Shown here: positions 49,201 through 60,562 of the stretch, in pieces
Layout of the letters: every line of letters starts with the position of its first letter
Position numbering within the stretch: position 1 is the stretch's first letter
From: Smittia aterrima
Taxonomy: Eukaryota; Arthropoda; Insecta; Diptera; Chironomidae
NCBI GenBank assembly: GCA_033063855.1
Contig: CP093829.1
Span: 25,017,537-25,081,536, forward strand
Direction of reading: 5' to 3'
DNA length: 64,000 nucleotides
Notes under the pieces: generated by a model
Databases searched by the model: none
What the model was told of the DNA's origin: nothing
Seen by the model: only the letters and a program-made list of their open reading frames with translations
Program-made: the position numbers and the translations under genes

Positions 49201-49846
49201 TTTCCATTGCATTCGAACTGTGAACTTTTAGTTCAAGTGATTGCACAATTGTTTGAATCAATGCGGCTATAAACAAGGCTCACACATGCTGATGTTGTTG
49301 AAAAGCTTTCGTGAAATTGCGTCTGAGCGTAAACGAACAACAAAAGGCAATTTCTCGCTTTTCACGATCGGAAATTGTATGAGTAAAGCTTTTTTGTTTT
49401 GTTCAATTGAACACTCATTACTAGGAAAACAAGGATTTCAGTCGTTATCGATTCAATGCGCAAAACTCAAACGGAAGACGACGAAAATGTTTGTTACGTA
49501 AGCATCGATTTTTGTAATAACAACTTTTGAAACGGAAGCTTTTGTCCGATTCAATCGAATTGATAAAAAAAATTGACATCGACAGTTGTACAAATGAAAT
49601 TAGCTCCTGTTGTTGACAGGTTTCTGGAGAAAAAAAAACAATTGTCGATAGTAAGATTCCGTTTTACTCATTGTGCGCCTGTCTACGCCATTCAGAGAAT
49701 TTCTTGGTGTTGTGCTTTCCATTGAAAAAGCGAAGGAAAAATGGATGACAAAGAAAAAAGATTTCTTAACTTACATCTTGTCCAGGAATTTTGATTTTCG
49801 AGACGAGATTATCAAACTCTGACTTGAGCTTCATAAAACTATCCAT
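40234..49846 (-). CDS. Gad1: Glutamate decarboxylase, Gad1-like
   Basis: PLP-dependent enzyme making GABA from glutamate in neurons. Eight exons: 49775-49846, 47472-47541, 44950-45186, 43067-43635, 42938-43005, 41003-41081, 40467-40811 and 40234-40407; 537 residues, or 512 if translation starts at the Met in exon 2 (MSTSINPNNYKLSEK), close to fly Gad1 (510). Marks in order: REFLQKVVDLLLDYV, DFHHPEDMKKLLDLEI, LATANTNMFTYEIAPVF, GGDSILAPGGSISNLYAF, FFVNATAGTTVLGAFDPL, HVDAAWGGGLLLS, the PLP-binding Lys in VTWNPHKLMGALLQCS, CGRHNDIFKLWLQWR and the C-terminal DDRRPNFFRSIISSAAV. Exon phases all join. Long introns (1.3-2.3 kb) contrast with the other genes and include two perfect CRE palindromes. 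Exon 1 adds 24 codons. Confidence 0.95.
41082..42937. other. Gad1 intron 5
   Basis: An AT-rich intron of 1,856 bp with no supported gene. Frames at 41398-41649 and 42792-42937 are accidental or fall beside the exon. Confidence 0.6.
43636..44949. other. Gad1 intron 3
   Basis: An intron of 1,314 bp. Nothing coding is supported. It is bounded by a clean CATCTCAG acceptor and a GTGAGT donor. Confidence 0.6.
45187..47471. other. Gad1 intron 2
   Basis: An intron of 2,285 bp. A perfect TGACGTCA palindrome lies at 45897-45904. No gene on either strand is supported. Confidence 0.6.
47542..49774. other. Gad1 intron 1, possible control region
   Basis: An intron of 2,233 bp between the short first exon and the exon with the family's usual start Met. 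It holds a perfect TGACGTCA at 48410-48417. An internal promoter here would give the shorter, conventional protein, but no TATA/initiator pair is clear. Confidence 0.5.
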
Positions 49847-51280
49847 GATTGAATTTTACTAAGCGACTTTCTGATTAAACAACTGAACTTTCGCTTTTGA
49901 GGAAAATCGATTGGACTGAAGTTTTAAACACTCTTGACACCACACAGCACAACTGAAAACTGAACCTTATCATTCGACAGTCAGCAACAGAAAAAGCTGA
50001 CTGTGGTGCGCTCTGGAGCAAAAATCTTTGCTTTTCGCCATTCGAATGGCTGCGCGCGAGATGGAATCTGTGTGAGTTTGTGTGTTGACGCTGTTGAGAG
50101 AGAAAGTTTGTTGTAAAGTCTTTTTTAGGGGGAGAAACGAAAGCTCCTCGAGAGGAAAAAAAAAGCTCTTCGTTGTCTCAATGAATGGAGAAATGGTTTG
50201 AAGGCAATATTATTGACGTTTTACGACCTCGAATGAGAATTTATGAAGAAGCAAACAAAAGTGCTTGAGCAAGCAAATCGTAAATAAAAAGCTTGTTCTG
50301 GTGGATTTTCTGAATGGATTTCTGAGTTATCAGAAAATTTACATGAGCGCTTATGTTGTTGGCTTTGTTAAAGCGAGCATTGATGGGAAGAAGTCAGATG
50401 CGCAAGTTTTTTCTTTGTTCGTTGCCACCTGCAGATGAGTCGAAGCTGAAGCTTCAAAATGAGTTTGTTAAACTTTGTGCAAAGATTGTTAGACATCGTC
50501 ATAAAGATTTTATTGCTCGGCATCAGCTTCCCTCAATTTTTCTCGGGTCATAGACCGGGACGATTTCAGTGAAATGCCTAACAAGAGTCAAATTGGCCGA
50601 GAAAACATCATTTGACAGCTGCTTCATTTAATATTGAACTAACATCGACTGGACGTTGCATAAATTAATTAGCACATCTGACAACTCACATTCTTCACTA
50701 ATTGACAATCTTTGAACTTCGAACTATTAATTATTTTCCAGTAAGAACTTTCCTATTAAACTTTAGCACATCACGAATCAAACTGAACCATCAGAGATAT
50801 CACAATTTGATTTTAAATGAAAATTTTAGGCGAAAAAAAGTTTCCCTTGAGACGAAGCTGTGAAAGGGAATTTTGAGCGGGACAGCAAATAAATATTTCA
50901 CATTGTTAAAAGGTCTATCGCGTTTTTTCCTAAAAGAATGTAAATTATTTCCGAAACATTTCTCGGCCCTGAAATACTCGCAACATCAGAAAACGAAATA
51001 ATTTTGCGGCAGGTCAATTGACTTGGCTGGTGACGTTTTCAAATCGATTTTCATAAAGTCTGTCGTCAACTTTATCAATTGAATTAACTCGCTTTGTTGA
51101 CACTTCAACTGAACTCCTCAAGCTTTCGCAATTCACAATGTTAACTCGTGTCTCTTTATGCAAGCGACGTTATCAGGTCACAGACAACAAACATTTGTAA
51201 TCGTCGCTGTGAAATCGATCAATTAGTTTTATCTAGTTACTGATGCTCGTCATCGATTGTGCGAAATGCATGTCGTGCTT
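49847..51280. other. Upstream region of Gad1 and intergenic DNA
   Basis: A doubled initiator-like TTCAGTTTTCAGTTG lies on the minus strand near 49950-49966, about 110 nt before the ATG, followed farther upstream by a perfect 8-bp inverted repeat CAGTCAGC / GCTGACTG (49978-50003). The rest to 51280 shows nothing I can support. Confidence 0.5.
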
Positions 51281-51356
51281 TCGTGATAAGATAAGAGGCT
51301 CTCATTTAAGTTTCACTTATAAAACCTCAAGCCTTCGCGTCGCTTCTTTTCAGTTT
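51281..51356 (+). promoter_or_regulatory. GATA sites, TATA box and initiator of the Cys-rich protein gene
   Basis: An overlapping double GATA motif (TGATAAGATAAG, 51284-51295) precedes TATAAAA (51318-51324) and a TCAGTT initiator (51350-51355), predicted start near 51352. The layout resembles that of the endonuclease gene at 18.9 kb. Confidence 0.65.
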
Positions 51357-51423
51357 GATTTCAGTCGTGATCGAAAGTGAAGAGAAATTTTTTTATGTGG
51401 AGATTTGGATAAATTATTTAATT

Positions 51424-53541
51424 ATGGTAAAGTTTAGAGAACAAAAATCGCAATGTTTAAAACCCAAGCCGACAAAACCCTAATCAGATCTTGAGAGATT
51501 ATTCGAACGGCAAGATATTTCACAGCAACACGATGTTTTTAAACGCCTACGCCAAGAAAACACTCGAAATTAATGTTTATTGAAATATGCTACAACGCTT
51601 TTGGGCCGAGAGATTGCGGCAGAAAAAATTAAATTTTTATTATCATAAATGTTCTCGGTTTTTGCGATGAATGTTCCGATGCTGGTTGCCAAGATAGGCA
51701 CAAGCTGATTCATTGAAGGCAGAACAATGCAAAGTGAAAATTGATGAGGAATAAATGCAAATGAAGGAAAGCGATGTACGGGCAAAGCTTTTATTATGAC
51801 GAGGACAATCTGCTCTGATAACGCAGAAATCTGAAAAATATGTTTTCACATTCTTCTTTGAAAAGAAAATCTAAATGACAGTGATAGAGATTCGAAGGAA
51901 ATATAAAACGTCAATTAAGCTTAGAGAAGAGTTTCATTATTGAATAAAATTGTTCCGACATTCTGTCGGAAAATTTCTTTGTGAATTTATCAAATCAGTT
52001 TACAAGAGAAGTCAACAAACCCAAAAAATCACATGAAATTTGATGAGGAATGTCTGAGTTATTGTTAGTCAAACTCAAGGCCTTGCCGTTCTCATGAAGA
52101 TGCCGCTAACTTCATCCCAAAACGATAAAATTTCTCGAAATGAACTAAATAAATCTCTATCAACTGAAAACGCTGAGAACATTTGGGAAAACCGGAAAAG
52201 ATATTTTTCAAGTTGAGATCCGATCGAGTCAGTTATCTGAGCTTTTCGACATCGTGTGACAAAAGCTTTTTACGACTTTATACGACAACAAACATTTTCG
52301 ACGTCGCTGACAAGAGTGAAGTACATAGTCATGGTGCTGTCTATAATGACTTTTCATTCTTTCCGATGGAAATCGAACATGAATCGCTTTCAAACCCTTT
52401 TCACGTTTTAGCTAGAAATATTGTTTTTGCTTCGTAAATTTCGTTCATGGAAAAACTTCTATTAGCAGCTCTCAAATAATTAAAAAGTGTGCGAACTTCT
52501 ATTTTTCTTCTTCGTCTCCAACTTCTCATCCCTAGGCTTGAGTTACATAATCAAATCAATTCAAATGACACGCCCACAAATTTTCACAGAGAGTTTTTCT
52601 TTTCAGACACTAACACAAGCGATTTTCATCGCGCTTCTTGGCAGCATCTCAGTCCTGAGCTCTGCGCATGCCGATCAATATCCCGACATTTCATTACATA
52701 ACGACGGGACTCTCGATGAGACAACTTCAGTCAGAAATTGGACGTTACTCTGTGAACATCTTTGTAGGTAAGCATCGTGTAACAAAAATATTTATTCAAC
52801 TTTAAATTATTTCAACTTGCAATTAAAGTGAAATTACAGAAAAAATATTCTAAATTAAATATTTCCTTTTCTTGTCAGGTTAAATCTATCAGGACCCGCT
52901 TGCGGGCTTGATTGCGCATCAGCTCCAGCCTCTCCAGTCAGCAACCAACAAGAATCTTCGGAGAACAATGATAAATACAACTTACCGATTGAAGACCAAA
53001 GTGAAGTGTGTGAATCATTGTGCGATGTTGGATTAGGTGTGTAAAATATTTCAGAGAAACTTTTGAGAATTCTCCGAAAAATGTGTAGTGAAGATAAGAA
53101 AATAACAATTTCAATTGTCCATGCTATTCAGGTGGAAGTCGATGTAACTGCCCAGTAACAATTGTTGCAGCTTCATCGAAGTTAAGAGACGAAGATCGAA
53201 TGAAAATCTGTTATGACTTCTGTCGCTTCTACGCTGTAACTCTTCGCGGTTGCAAGAAATGTCCATTCGCTCAGAAGAACGTGAAACCTCCGAAGGAATT
53301 TGTTGGATTCTTTCCATCATCATCATCCACTACAACCACAACTTCCACCCAAGCGAGTCCAATTCAACTCGACTCCTTCGACTTCCGGTTAAATAGTTTG
53401 CAATTTGATAATCCAGTTGATGCCATGAATCAACCTTCAACTGCAACTCCAACGACTCCAGACTGGAACAGGCTGTGCGCAACACTTTGCCGACAAGGGA
53501 ATGGTGGAATCTTGTGTAATTGTGATTTGGCTCCATTTTAA
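51424..53541 (+). CDS. Unrecognised secreted protein with four Cys-repeat motifs
   Basis: I do not recognise the family. Exons: 51424-51426 (the ATG alone, followed by a GTAAAG donor), 52607-52767, 52879-53036 and 53132-53541; 243 residues. With the ATG-only exon the protein begins MTLTQAIFIALLGSISVLSS, a clean signal peptide ending at about AHA-DQ. Four repeats follow the pattern C-x3-C-x8/9-C-x1-3-C: LCEHLCRLNLSGPACGLDC (from about residue 49), VCESLCDVGLGGSRCNC (about 98), ICYDFCRFYAVTLRGCKKC (about 135) and LCATLCRQGNGGILCNC (about 222). A Ser/Thr-rich linker, perhaps O-glycosylated, separates repeats 3 and 4. All 16 mature cysteines belong to the repeats. An alternative start, unspliced ATG 52565 (MTRPQIFTESF), gives a poorer leader. 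Function unknown; probably extracellular. Confidence 0.75.
51427..52606. other. First intron of the Cys-rich protein gene
   Basis: A 1.18-kb intron if the ATG-only exon is right. The frame at 52183-52437 starts at TTG and has no domain. The polypyrimidine tract and acceptor at the 3' end (GTTTTTCTTTTCAG) are strong. Confidence 0.5.
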
Positions 53542-55633
53542 GTTCAATGGGCCAATGTTTGTCACTTGAAAATCAATTAAACTGAATGTCAATTTTTCGA
53601 GCGTTTTCATAAAAAGATTTTCTTCGGAAAATTTAAATGAAATCAGCTCAGAATAACTTTAAAATCTAGTCAATATTGCTTTTCTGTTGTGTCAAATGTT
53701 TCAACAAGCGCGAGGAAGATCGAAGCTTGTTTCATTTGCGAAAATTTCCATCAAAATCTGAAGGGAAAAATTCATTTACACGCCAGAACAAGATCATGGG
53801 ACTTATTCGTAGAATCCATTAAACGACAACTTTGCCAATCTTTGAAACAACATCAAACAATGAATTTTCCTCTTCTCGCAAATTTTCAATGAAACACGCG
53901 GAAAACTTTCTCCAATTGCGCGATTTACTTGAAAGTTTTCATTTTGTTTCCGAAACTTATTGATGTAAATAAGGGATGGTGTGCTCTTGTACCCGCAGGT
54001 TCCACCAAATGATAAATCACAAAGGGCTTCCAAAAAAAAATTCATTCGAAAAAAATGGAAAATCCTTCGAAAATCTATTGAATGAAAAGACGAAAATCTT
54101 CTTTTTGTGGAAACATTTGTTGCGCTTGGCTGTGGTTAAATAATCTTCAAGATTTTCTTTTCTCACTTCAATGCGACAATAGAAATATCAAACAAGAGAA
54201 TGTCACCCTGTCATGCTGCAAATGAATTTCCATGAAAATGAAAAATCGTTTAAAACGCCATCTGCGAAATGATAGCAAGAAAATCATTTTTCCGAACAAG
54301 AAAACTCTCCATGAAGAATCAAACTTGTTTGATGATTCTTTGTATCAACAAAATCAATTTTGAGAAAACAGATAATTTCTCAATAATTTAGTCAATTTCC
54401 CCTTTATTTCCCCGTTCAATTATAAACTTTTGCTCAGAAAAAGTTGCAAATATCTTTCGTAGATTTAAGAAAAGTTTGAAAACTTTCGCTGTGGAAGACA
54501 ATAATAATCTCATCGGGATCATGCAATCTCGTTTGGGATAATCAAACTTTAATCTTAAGGGAAAATTGAAATCAATTAATGGACAACTGAAAAGTTAGAA
54601 ATTATATTCGCTTTGAATGTTAATCAAACGTTTTAAATGTGTAAACTTAGCCGAAATATATTCATGTAGGCGCAAACTATATTTATCTTATTATGGAAGA
54701 CTCGTAAATGCAAACAACTAAACACAATACTTGAGATTACAATGCTGAACTAAAACATCAACATCTGACGACAGCATTTGAGAAGAAACAACATCAATTT
54801 TTGGGAATATCAAAGAGATTATCATAACTTGACATCAACGTAATAAATAATCGATACAATAAATATTTTCAAGCCCTTGGTTTGAAAACAAACACACAAA
54901 CTATAATCAAATGATTTTGATGTGCAATAAACAACTTAAAGAACCCAAGAGAACTTTTGTTTCATTAACATCTTTCAGGATCACTCAAAATTGGCTGAAA
55001 ATATTTTATTATAAAAAATTCATTCTTTGTTTCAAATCAAATAAATTTTTATTCAATGACTTTTCCAACAACATTTTCTTGAATCATTTTTACATTCATT
55101 AAAAAAACTTAAAAAATTAACATTTCGCAAAACGCTTTCACGTCATTACATCGTTCAATTAAAAAACAATCCTCTAGATTCAAGGATGAAAGAGAAAATC
55201 TAACAAAATGCATCAAAATTTTCTTTTCAAGATTTTACGATTTCATAACTTGACGCCTTGCATCGTTCGTTAAAAGAGTTTAACAAGCTTTCAAAAAATA
55301 TTAGAAAAAAGCTCATTTCCCATTATTAACACCCACGTTCCCTAAAGACACTTTGTGTTATCAATCAGTACGGGTTAGTTATTGCATTTCATCAAATTCA
55401 AAGACACTTTCAGCGTAAAGTTAACAAAATTTAGTTTTGCAAATCAAAATCGTTTCAAGTTAGTCGTCAACAACATCGAGAAAATTTTATCAAAATGAGT
55501 TATTGGCAAGTAATTCGATTCTTCTCTTAACATCAAAGTCAAGTTTAGTTTTCACCTTAAATTTCTTAAGTGATTTCATTATAAATTTAAATTTTGAAAC
55601 AAAAAATTTGTTAGTTAAAGTTTTAGTGGTCGT
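53542..55633. other. Intergenic, very AT-rich
   Basis: Between the convergent Cys-rich gene and CFAP410 gene. No supported coding sequence, RNA gene or repeat. Minus-strand AATAAA complements near 55.0-55.6 kb could end the CFAP410 transcript. Confidence 0.6.
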
Positions 55634-57824
55634 CTACATGTTCTCTGCCAATTCGTCGATTCGACATCGCACAGCATGTTCAACGACTTCAAGAGATGCG
55701 TAGTCAAGTTCCTTCACGAGACATAAGACAGCTGACAAAAGGTTCGAGCTCTAAAATAAAGAATAAAATTTGTATTTCTAGAATTTTAATGAAAGCTTGC
55801 TCTTACTCGATTTACTGGTCGACGATGCAGTCCCGCAAGATGGTTCAAGACAGCGTTATTTATTACGCTGGTGTCTCGTCTCGTGTCTCTTCTTCGATCT
55901 GCCATCTCTTCTCCAAAGTCTTCTCTCGATACATTGCCGTTCCTGTATTGGTAGAGATCCCGTCGAGTCTCTTCTGGATACCGATCTTGGCTTCCTCCGT
56001 TGACAATCATGCTTCTTCGATTCGACGGGGGAGGATCTCGTGGATGGCCGTTTTGATGATGACCATTTTGTTGAGCTTGCTCGTCCCATTCAGTAAGATC
56101 GGTTTGACTATGCCGATAGTGAGCAGGCGGTGGGGCCCCTCGCTGATAACCGTTGTCGCCTTGATAATAATCCTGAAATAATTAAAATTATTTTTAATAT
56201 TCAAATAAAATCTTAAAATTCAAATTAGTTGTGCAAGATTAGTCGCAGACCTTCATCGAGTGAGTAGACATGCTTGACGGTAAGTTTGCTCGTTGGTCAC
56301 GATAATTTCCACTGATATGAGGACTGTCGTCTGGTGATCTCTTCTCGTGTTTTAACACCGATTGCAATTGAAGGAACAGAAAATTGTGCAAAAGCGTTGT
56401 TGATTAGTTTTTAGTGCCGTAGAAGCGACGACTTTCGGCAAACTCACCTCGAAGGATTGCTGATTACGTTGGTTTTGATATCGTGGTGATTGAGCATTAT
56501 GTGCAGGCTCAGACGTCTGAGTCGTTGGATAAATGTCTTGCTGGTGATTGGGCGCAGAACGCTACAAACGAACGAGGGAAATCATAAAAGTGCAAGGGTA
56601 GTTGATCAAGTTAACATAAATTTCACACCAAAAAGCATGCAGCAGCAAAAATTATTCGCTTTGTGATTTTGTAAAATTGGATGATGTGCAAAAGTTAAAT
56701 ACCTGAGATGGCGACGTTGGAACACTCGAAGGACGATCAATTGGATCGCTTATAGACTCTGGCTCAGTTCCTTCGGGACTATGTTGCATCGGCTGTTGTT
56801 GCTGTTCGACAAGCACAAATGATTCAGATGGTTATAGAGTAAAAGTTAGTTTCGTTAACGAAATGAGATGTTGATTGGGAGTTAAACATTTAATTGAAGA
56901 AAATGAACGAAAAGTATTTAAGCCAAAGGAATTTTGTTACTCAATTTATATTCCCAGACACACATCAACACAAGCTTTACCTCTCTTACTGGACTGTGAC
57001 CACGGAAGCTTGATTGCGCAGCTTGAGCTCGATAAGCCGTCTCGTAGTCTTCTTCGTAAACTTCTTCCTTCTGTTGATGGTGTTGAGGTTGATGACTGTC
57101 GATTGGTCCACGCAGAGCTTCGCTCACTTCTTCAGGCGTCACTTCTACATTATCAAGCTTAACAAGCTTTGGTAGTGCACGAAGTACGATTTTCCGATAG
57201 CTTTAAGGAAAGAAATTATAATTAAAACTTTGAAGTTCAAACCTCATTTAAAACTTACTTTGGCCCAGCTGAATCAACGCAAGGATTCTCCTCGAGCCAT
57301 AAATATTTCAGCTTCGTTAAGTTCTGAAAGAAAACGTAATCATGAGCTTAATGAAGTTGTGGCGATCAGGTTGTAGGATAATTAGCATTTATCGTCTACA
57401 CGAATAGCGACCTTGACAACTAAACTACCGAAAATATCATCGGCAAGTTAATATTTAAATTCATTTGACCCAAAAAACGCAACGTCGCCGATTGTTTTCC
57501 GTTTTGCTTTTTTGAGGTCGCCAAAGTTGTGAATGAAAATTGCCCGTAAAAGGATTCAATCAAATCGACGACAAAGAGAAATTGGAATAGTGCGTGGCTT
57601 TCTCAAATTACAATAAAACCTTTCCCTTCTCTGTTGAAAAGTCGTTTACAGTTTCCTGTAGCAAGGTCGTAACCGGAAGCTTCCAATTGCTTTTTATAAA
57701 CGCGGCAAAACTCACCTGTAAGTACACCAAGTCGGCAATGTCCTGAATGTTGTTTTTCCTGAGATAAAGCTCCTGTAGGTTCGGACAGCTTTCGAAGTCT
57801 GATAAACTCGAGATTTTGTTGACG
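55634..57824 (-). CDS. CFAP410: CFAP410 (C21orf2) homologue, 5' end not located
   Basis: A cilium and basal-body leucine-rich-repeat protein; in mammals it works with NEK1 and SPATA7 in ciliogenesis and DNA repair. Exons found: 57716-57824, 57259-57323, 56981-57200, 56703-56801, 56448-56561, 56251 to about 56337, 55807-56172 and 55634-55750. LRR segments: SCPNLQELYLRKNNIQDIAD and LTKLKYLWLEENPCVDSAG, then YRKIVLRALPKLVKLDNVEV and TPEEVSEALRG, diagnostic for the family. A long Gln/Pro/Ser-rich disordered linker follows, then a conserved C-terminal helix (LLSAVLCLVKELDYASLEVV) ending in AENM. The first exon (with the family's LNCWG region) should end in phase 2 but was not found upstream. The acceptor of the sixth exon is unclear. 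The linker makes it longer than the mammalian protein (~256). Confidence 0.82.
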
Positions 57825-58477
57825 CTAAAATTGCAAAAAAAAATAAATGACGAAATATATTAGAAAAGTTCACATAAGTCTCACGGTTTATCTTTTCAAA
57901 CATGTGACAAATCAATTCCTCTGTTTTCATTCCCATCGCAATTTCGTCGACAGTGTTAATTTTTCCAAACAAGCTTTTTTTTACCTCCGATTTAATTTAT
58001 TGGGCAAATTTTCATTCCATGGTTAGCACCATCGTTCGTCTCTTTTTATCCGAGCAATCGAAGTCGAATTGGTGCGAGAAGAATTTGCGGATCGAACAGT
58101 TTCGTTTAAGGTGTCGATCGATAAAGTGCGACAAATATCAAAGTTTCTGAACAAACAGATAAATCAATAGTTTAAGTGGAAGTTCTTGGTACGAATATTT
58201 CGAGATTTCAAAGATAATCACTAAACGATAAATAAACAAAGAACAATGAAACGTCTTGACCAATTATTAATCGATGAAATCAATTTCCAGTTCACAATTA
58301 ATTATCCACGATTGAGCAAATATTGACATCTCCTCTTGTAGTTCAATCAATTAGCGTCTGAACGCTAAATGTTTTAGATTCTCACTCACAGGGAATTCTC
58401 TCGTTTGTTTACTAGAATATTCTAATGAACTCGACATGATGTTCACTAGAGATTTCATTCTTTTTTCAGACACAACA
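57825..58477. other. Region between CFAP410 exons and the otopetrin gene
   Basis: Should contain, or be spliced over by, the missing 5' exon of CFAP410, but I see no LRR-like frame. A strong polypyrimidine acceptor (TTTCATTCTTTTTTCAG) ends 8 nt before the otopetrin ATG, pointing to a non-coding upstream exon in this region. Confidence 0.5.
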
Positions 58478-60562
58478 ATGAAGGATCAGCCTGGCGAAGT
58501 TTCGATCGTCGTTACGACCGGAGACGCGCAAACTTATCTATCTCCAGTAAACTTTGAGAGTCGAAGAAACACTGCAAGTCAAGATGAGCTTAAAGATCTC
58601 ATGGTTCATTCGAATAGTTCTCGTCGCCCTTCACAAGGAATTGTTCAGCTCCATCGCCCGTCAATATTTGTTGCACAGAGAAAGTTTATAATGGAATTGT
58701 TCGCGAGTCCCAACGGCAGTAGCCGATCATTAAATGCTCCAACTCATGTATTGAAGGAAAATCACATGGCAAATGTTCAAAAGCAAAGGAATAGAAGAGT
58801 CGGAAAGTGAGTTTCAAGTTTACTGTGGCTAAGAAATCGTTTTAATGTTTAAATATTTTAGCGACTCCTTGACAATTTCTCTGTCAGCGCTTTATGCAAA
58901 AGTCATTTTTGTTCTCGGCATTGCATTTCCAATCACTGACATACTTTCGACGAAGGCAGAGGAGTCGAAAAACTTCTATCAAGGCTTCTATCTTTATCTT
59001 TACATAACGAGCATCGTTTTCGTAATCTTCGTCTACTCAACGCATATCAAAAACCGCCAATTATTCTCAATCATCGACAGCTATGAAGAGAGAAGTGGTG
59101 ATCGCAATGGTTTGAGCAGCAAAAAGAGAGTCATTCGGTATGGAAGCTTTTATCTTCGAGTTGGCGCAATTGCATTTGGAATTGGTTCGATGGTTTATTC
59201 GGGACTTGAATTCGGCCAATACTTTGAGCTGAAAAGCGAAGGAACTTGTAAAAATTTCATGATCGCTCTGAACCCTGCAGTTCGAATGATGCTTACTATC
59301 GTTCAGATGCAATTCATCTTCCTCAACACAAAGGAACTTCATATGACGAGACACAAAGTGATTTCAAGATTCGGATTGATGCACATGGTCGCGACTAACT
59401 TGTGCGAATGGGTTTACGTTCTAGTCGAAGAAACAAAACACGAAATAGATCATCTTGGACATCATGATTTAACTCCAATTGCAGCGCAAAATATTTCTCA
59501 TGAAATTCACAAACGCGCAACTTCAATCGACATCGTCATTGATTGTCGAAGAACAAATATTATGGGTCGATTGGTTCAAAACGCTTCGCCTTTCCTTTTT
59601 CCTTGCACAATCGAGTATTCATTAATTTGCGCAGTGATTCTTTACGAAATGTGGAAAAAGATTAAACTTAACGATCTTTCACGTCGAGCACATCAGGAAT
59701 CGATGATGGGCCATCACACTCACAAGGACGTTCATCATTTGTCGGTGGATTGCTCACGTGCCCATCGTGGAATGTTCGCTGGCATTCTCACAATAGTTCT
59801 GACTATCATTTCACTAATCATGTTCTTTGTGCTCGATGAAGAAAAGATCTACAAGGCAACAGCGGTCATTGAAGTGACATGGAGTGAAATAATTCTTTAT
59901 CTCGTCACAGGAAGTGCTGTCATTTCAGCGATGTACAAGATGCAAGACCTTAAATATTCAAAACACTATCGTAAGTTTACATTTCGCGTGAGATTCAAGT
60001 CTTTTAACTTTCTCTTTCAGAATCCGGCATTGGACTCGATTGCACGCTCTTGCTTTTAGCACAGAGCGGTGTTTATATTTATTCAATGTTCAGCATCATG
60101 GGCTGTTACTTCACTTTTGGAGAGAACAACTACAGCCCAGTTGGATTACTGTCGGAGCTTCTTTCCTTGTTGCAGACTTCAGCTCAAACAATTTTCATTC
60201 TGAATTCTTGGTGGAGGCGAACGAGAGGAACACAACAAAACAGAACGAAACCAGGTCGAGAGATAATCACTTTCCTTCTCGTTGCAAACATGGCGATTTG
60301 GTTTATCAATACTTTGATTAAGAACAGAGCGAGTTTCCGTCAGTCTCACTTAGATTTCTACGGAATTTGGGCCTGGACAATCATCACGCACACGTCGATG
60401 CCACTTTCGATTTTCTATCGGTAGCTTTCTTTCTTTAAATTGCAATATTTTTACGATCTGATGAAAATTATTTCTTTTTCCAGATTCCATTCGACAATTT
60501 GTCTTTTTGAGATTTGGAAAACAGCTTACAAGAACAAACCTAATGATGAGTCACCTCATTGA
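58478..60562 (+). CDS. Otopetrin-like proton channel
   Basis: Otopetrins are plasma-membrane proton channels; in flies they serve acid taste. Exons 58478-58806, 58862-59970, 60021-60420 and 60484-60562; 638 residues. A polar cytosolic N-terminus of about 110 residues precedes a 12-helix channel. Recognisable family segments: SLSALYAKVIFVLGIAFPIT, FYQGFYLYLYITSIVFVIFV, RYGSFYLRVGAIAFGIGSMV, GLEFGQYFELKSEGTCKNF, QMQFIFLNTKELHMTRHKVI, RFGLMHMVATNLCEWVYVLV, FLFPCTIEYSLICAVILYEM and the C-terminal GIWAWTIITHTSMPLSIFYR with FHSTICLFEIWKTAYK. A His-rich loop (MGHHTHKDVHHL) is near residue 420. ATG 58478 is the first in the exon after the acceptor; longer isoforms from an upstream exon are possible. 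AATAAA at about 60623-60628. Confidence 0.93.

Noticed and set aside
52565..52606. Unspliced start MTRPQIFTESF for the Cys-rich protein
   Set aside because: It reads across a strong acceptor and spoils the signal peptide; TATA and initiator signals favour the ATG at 51424.
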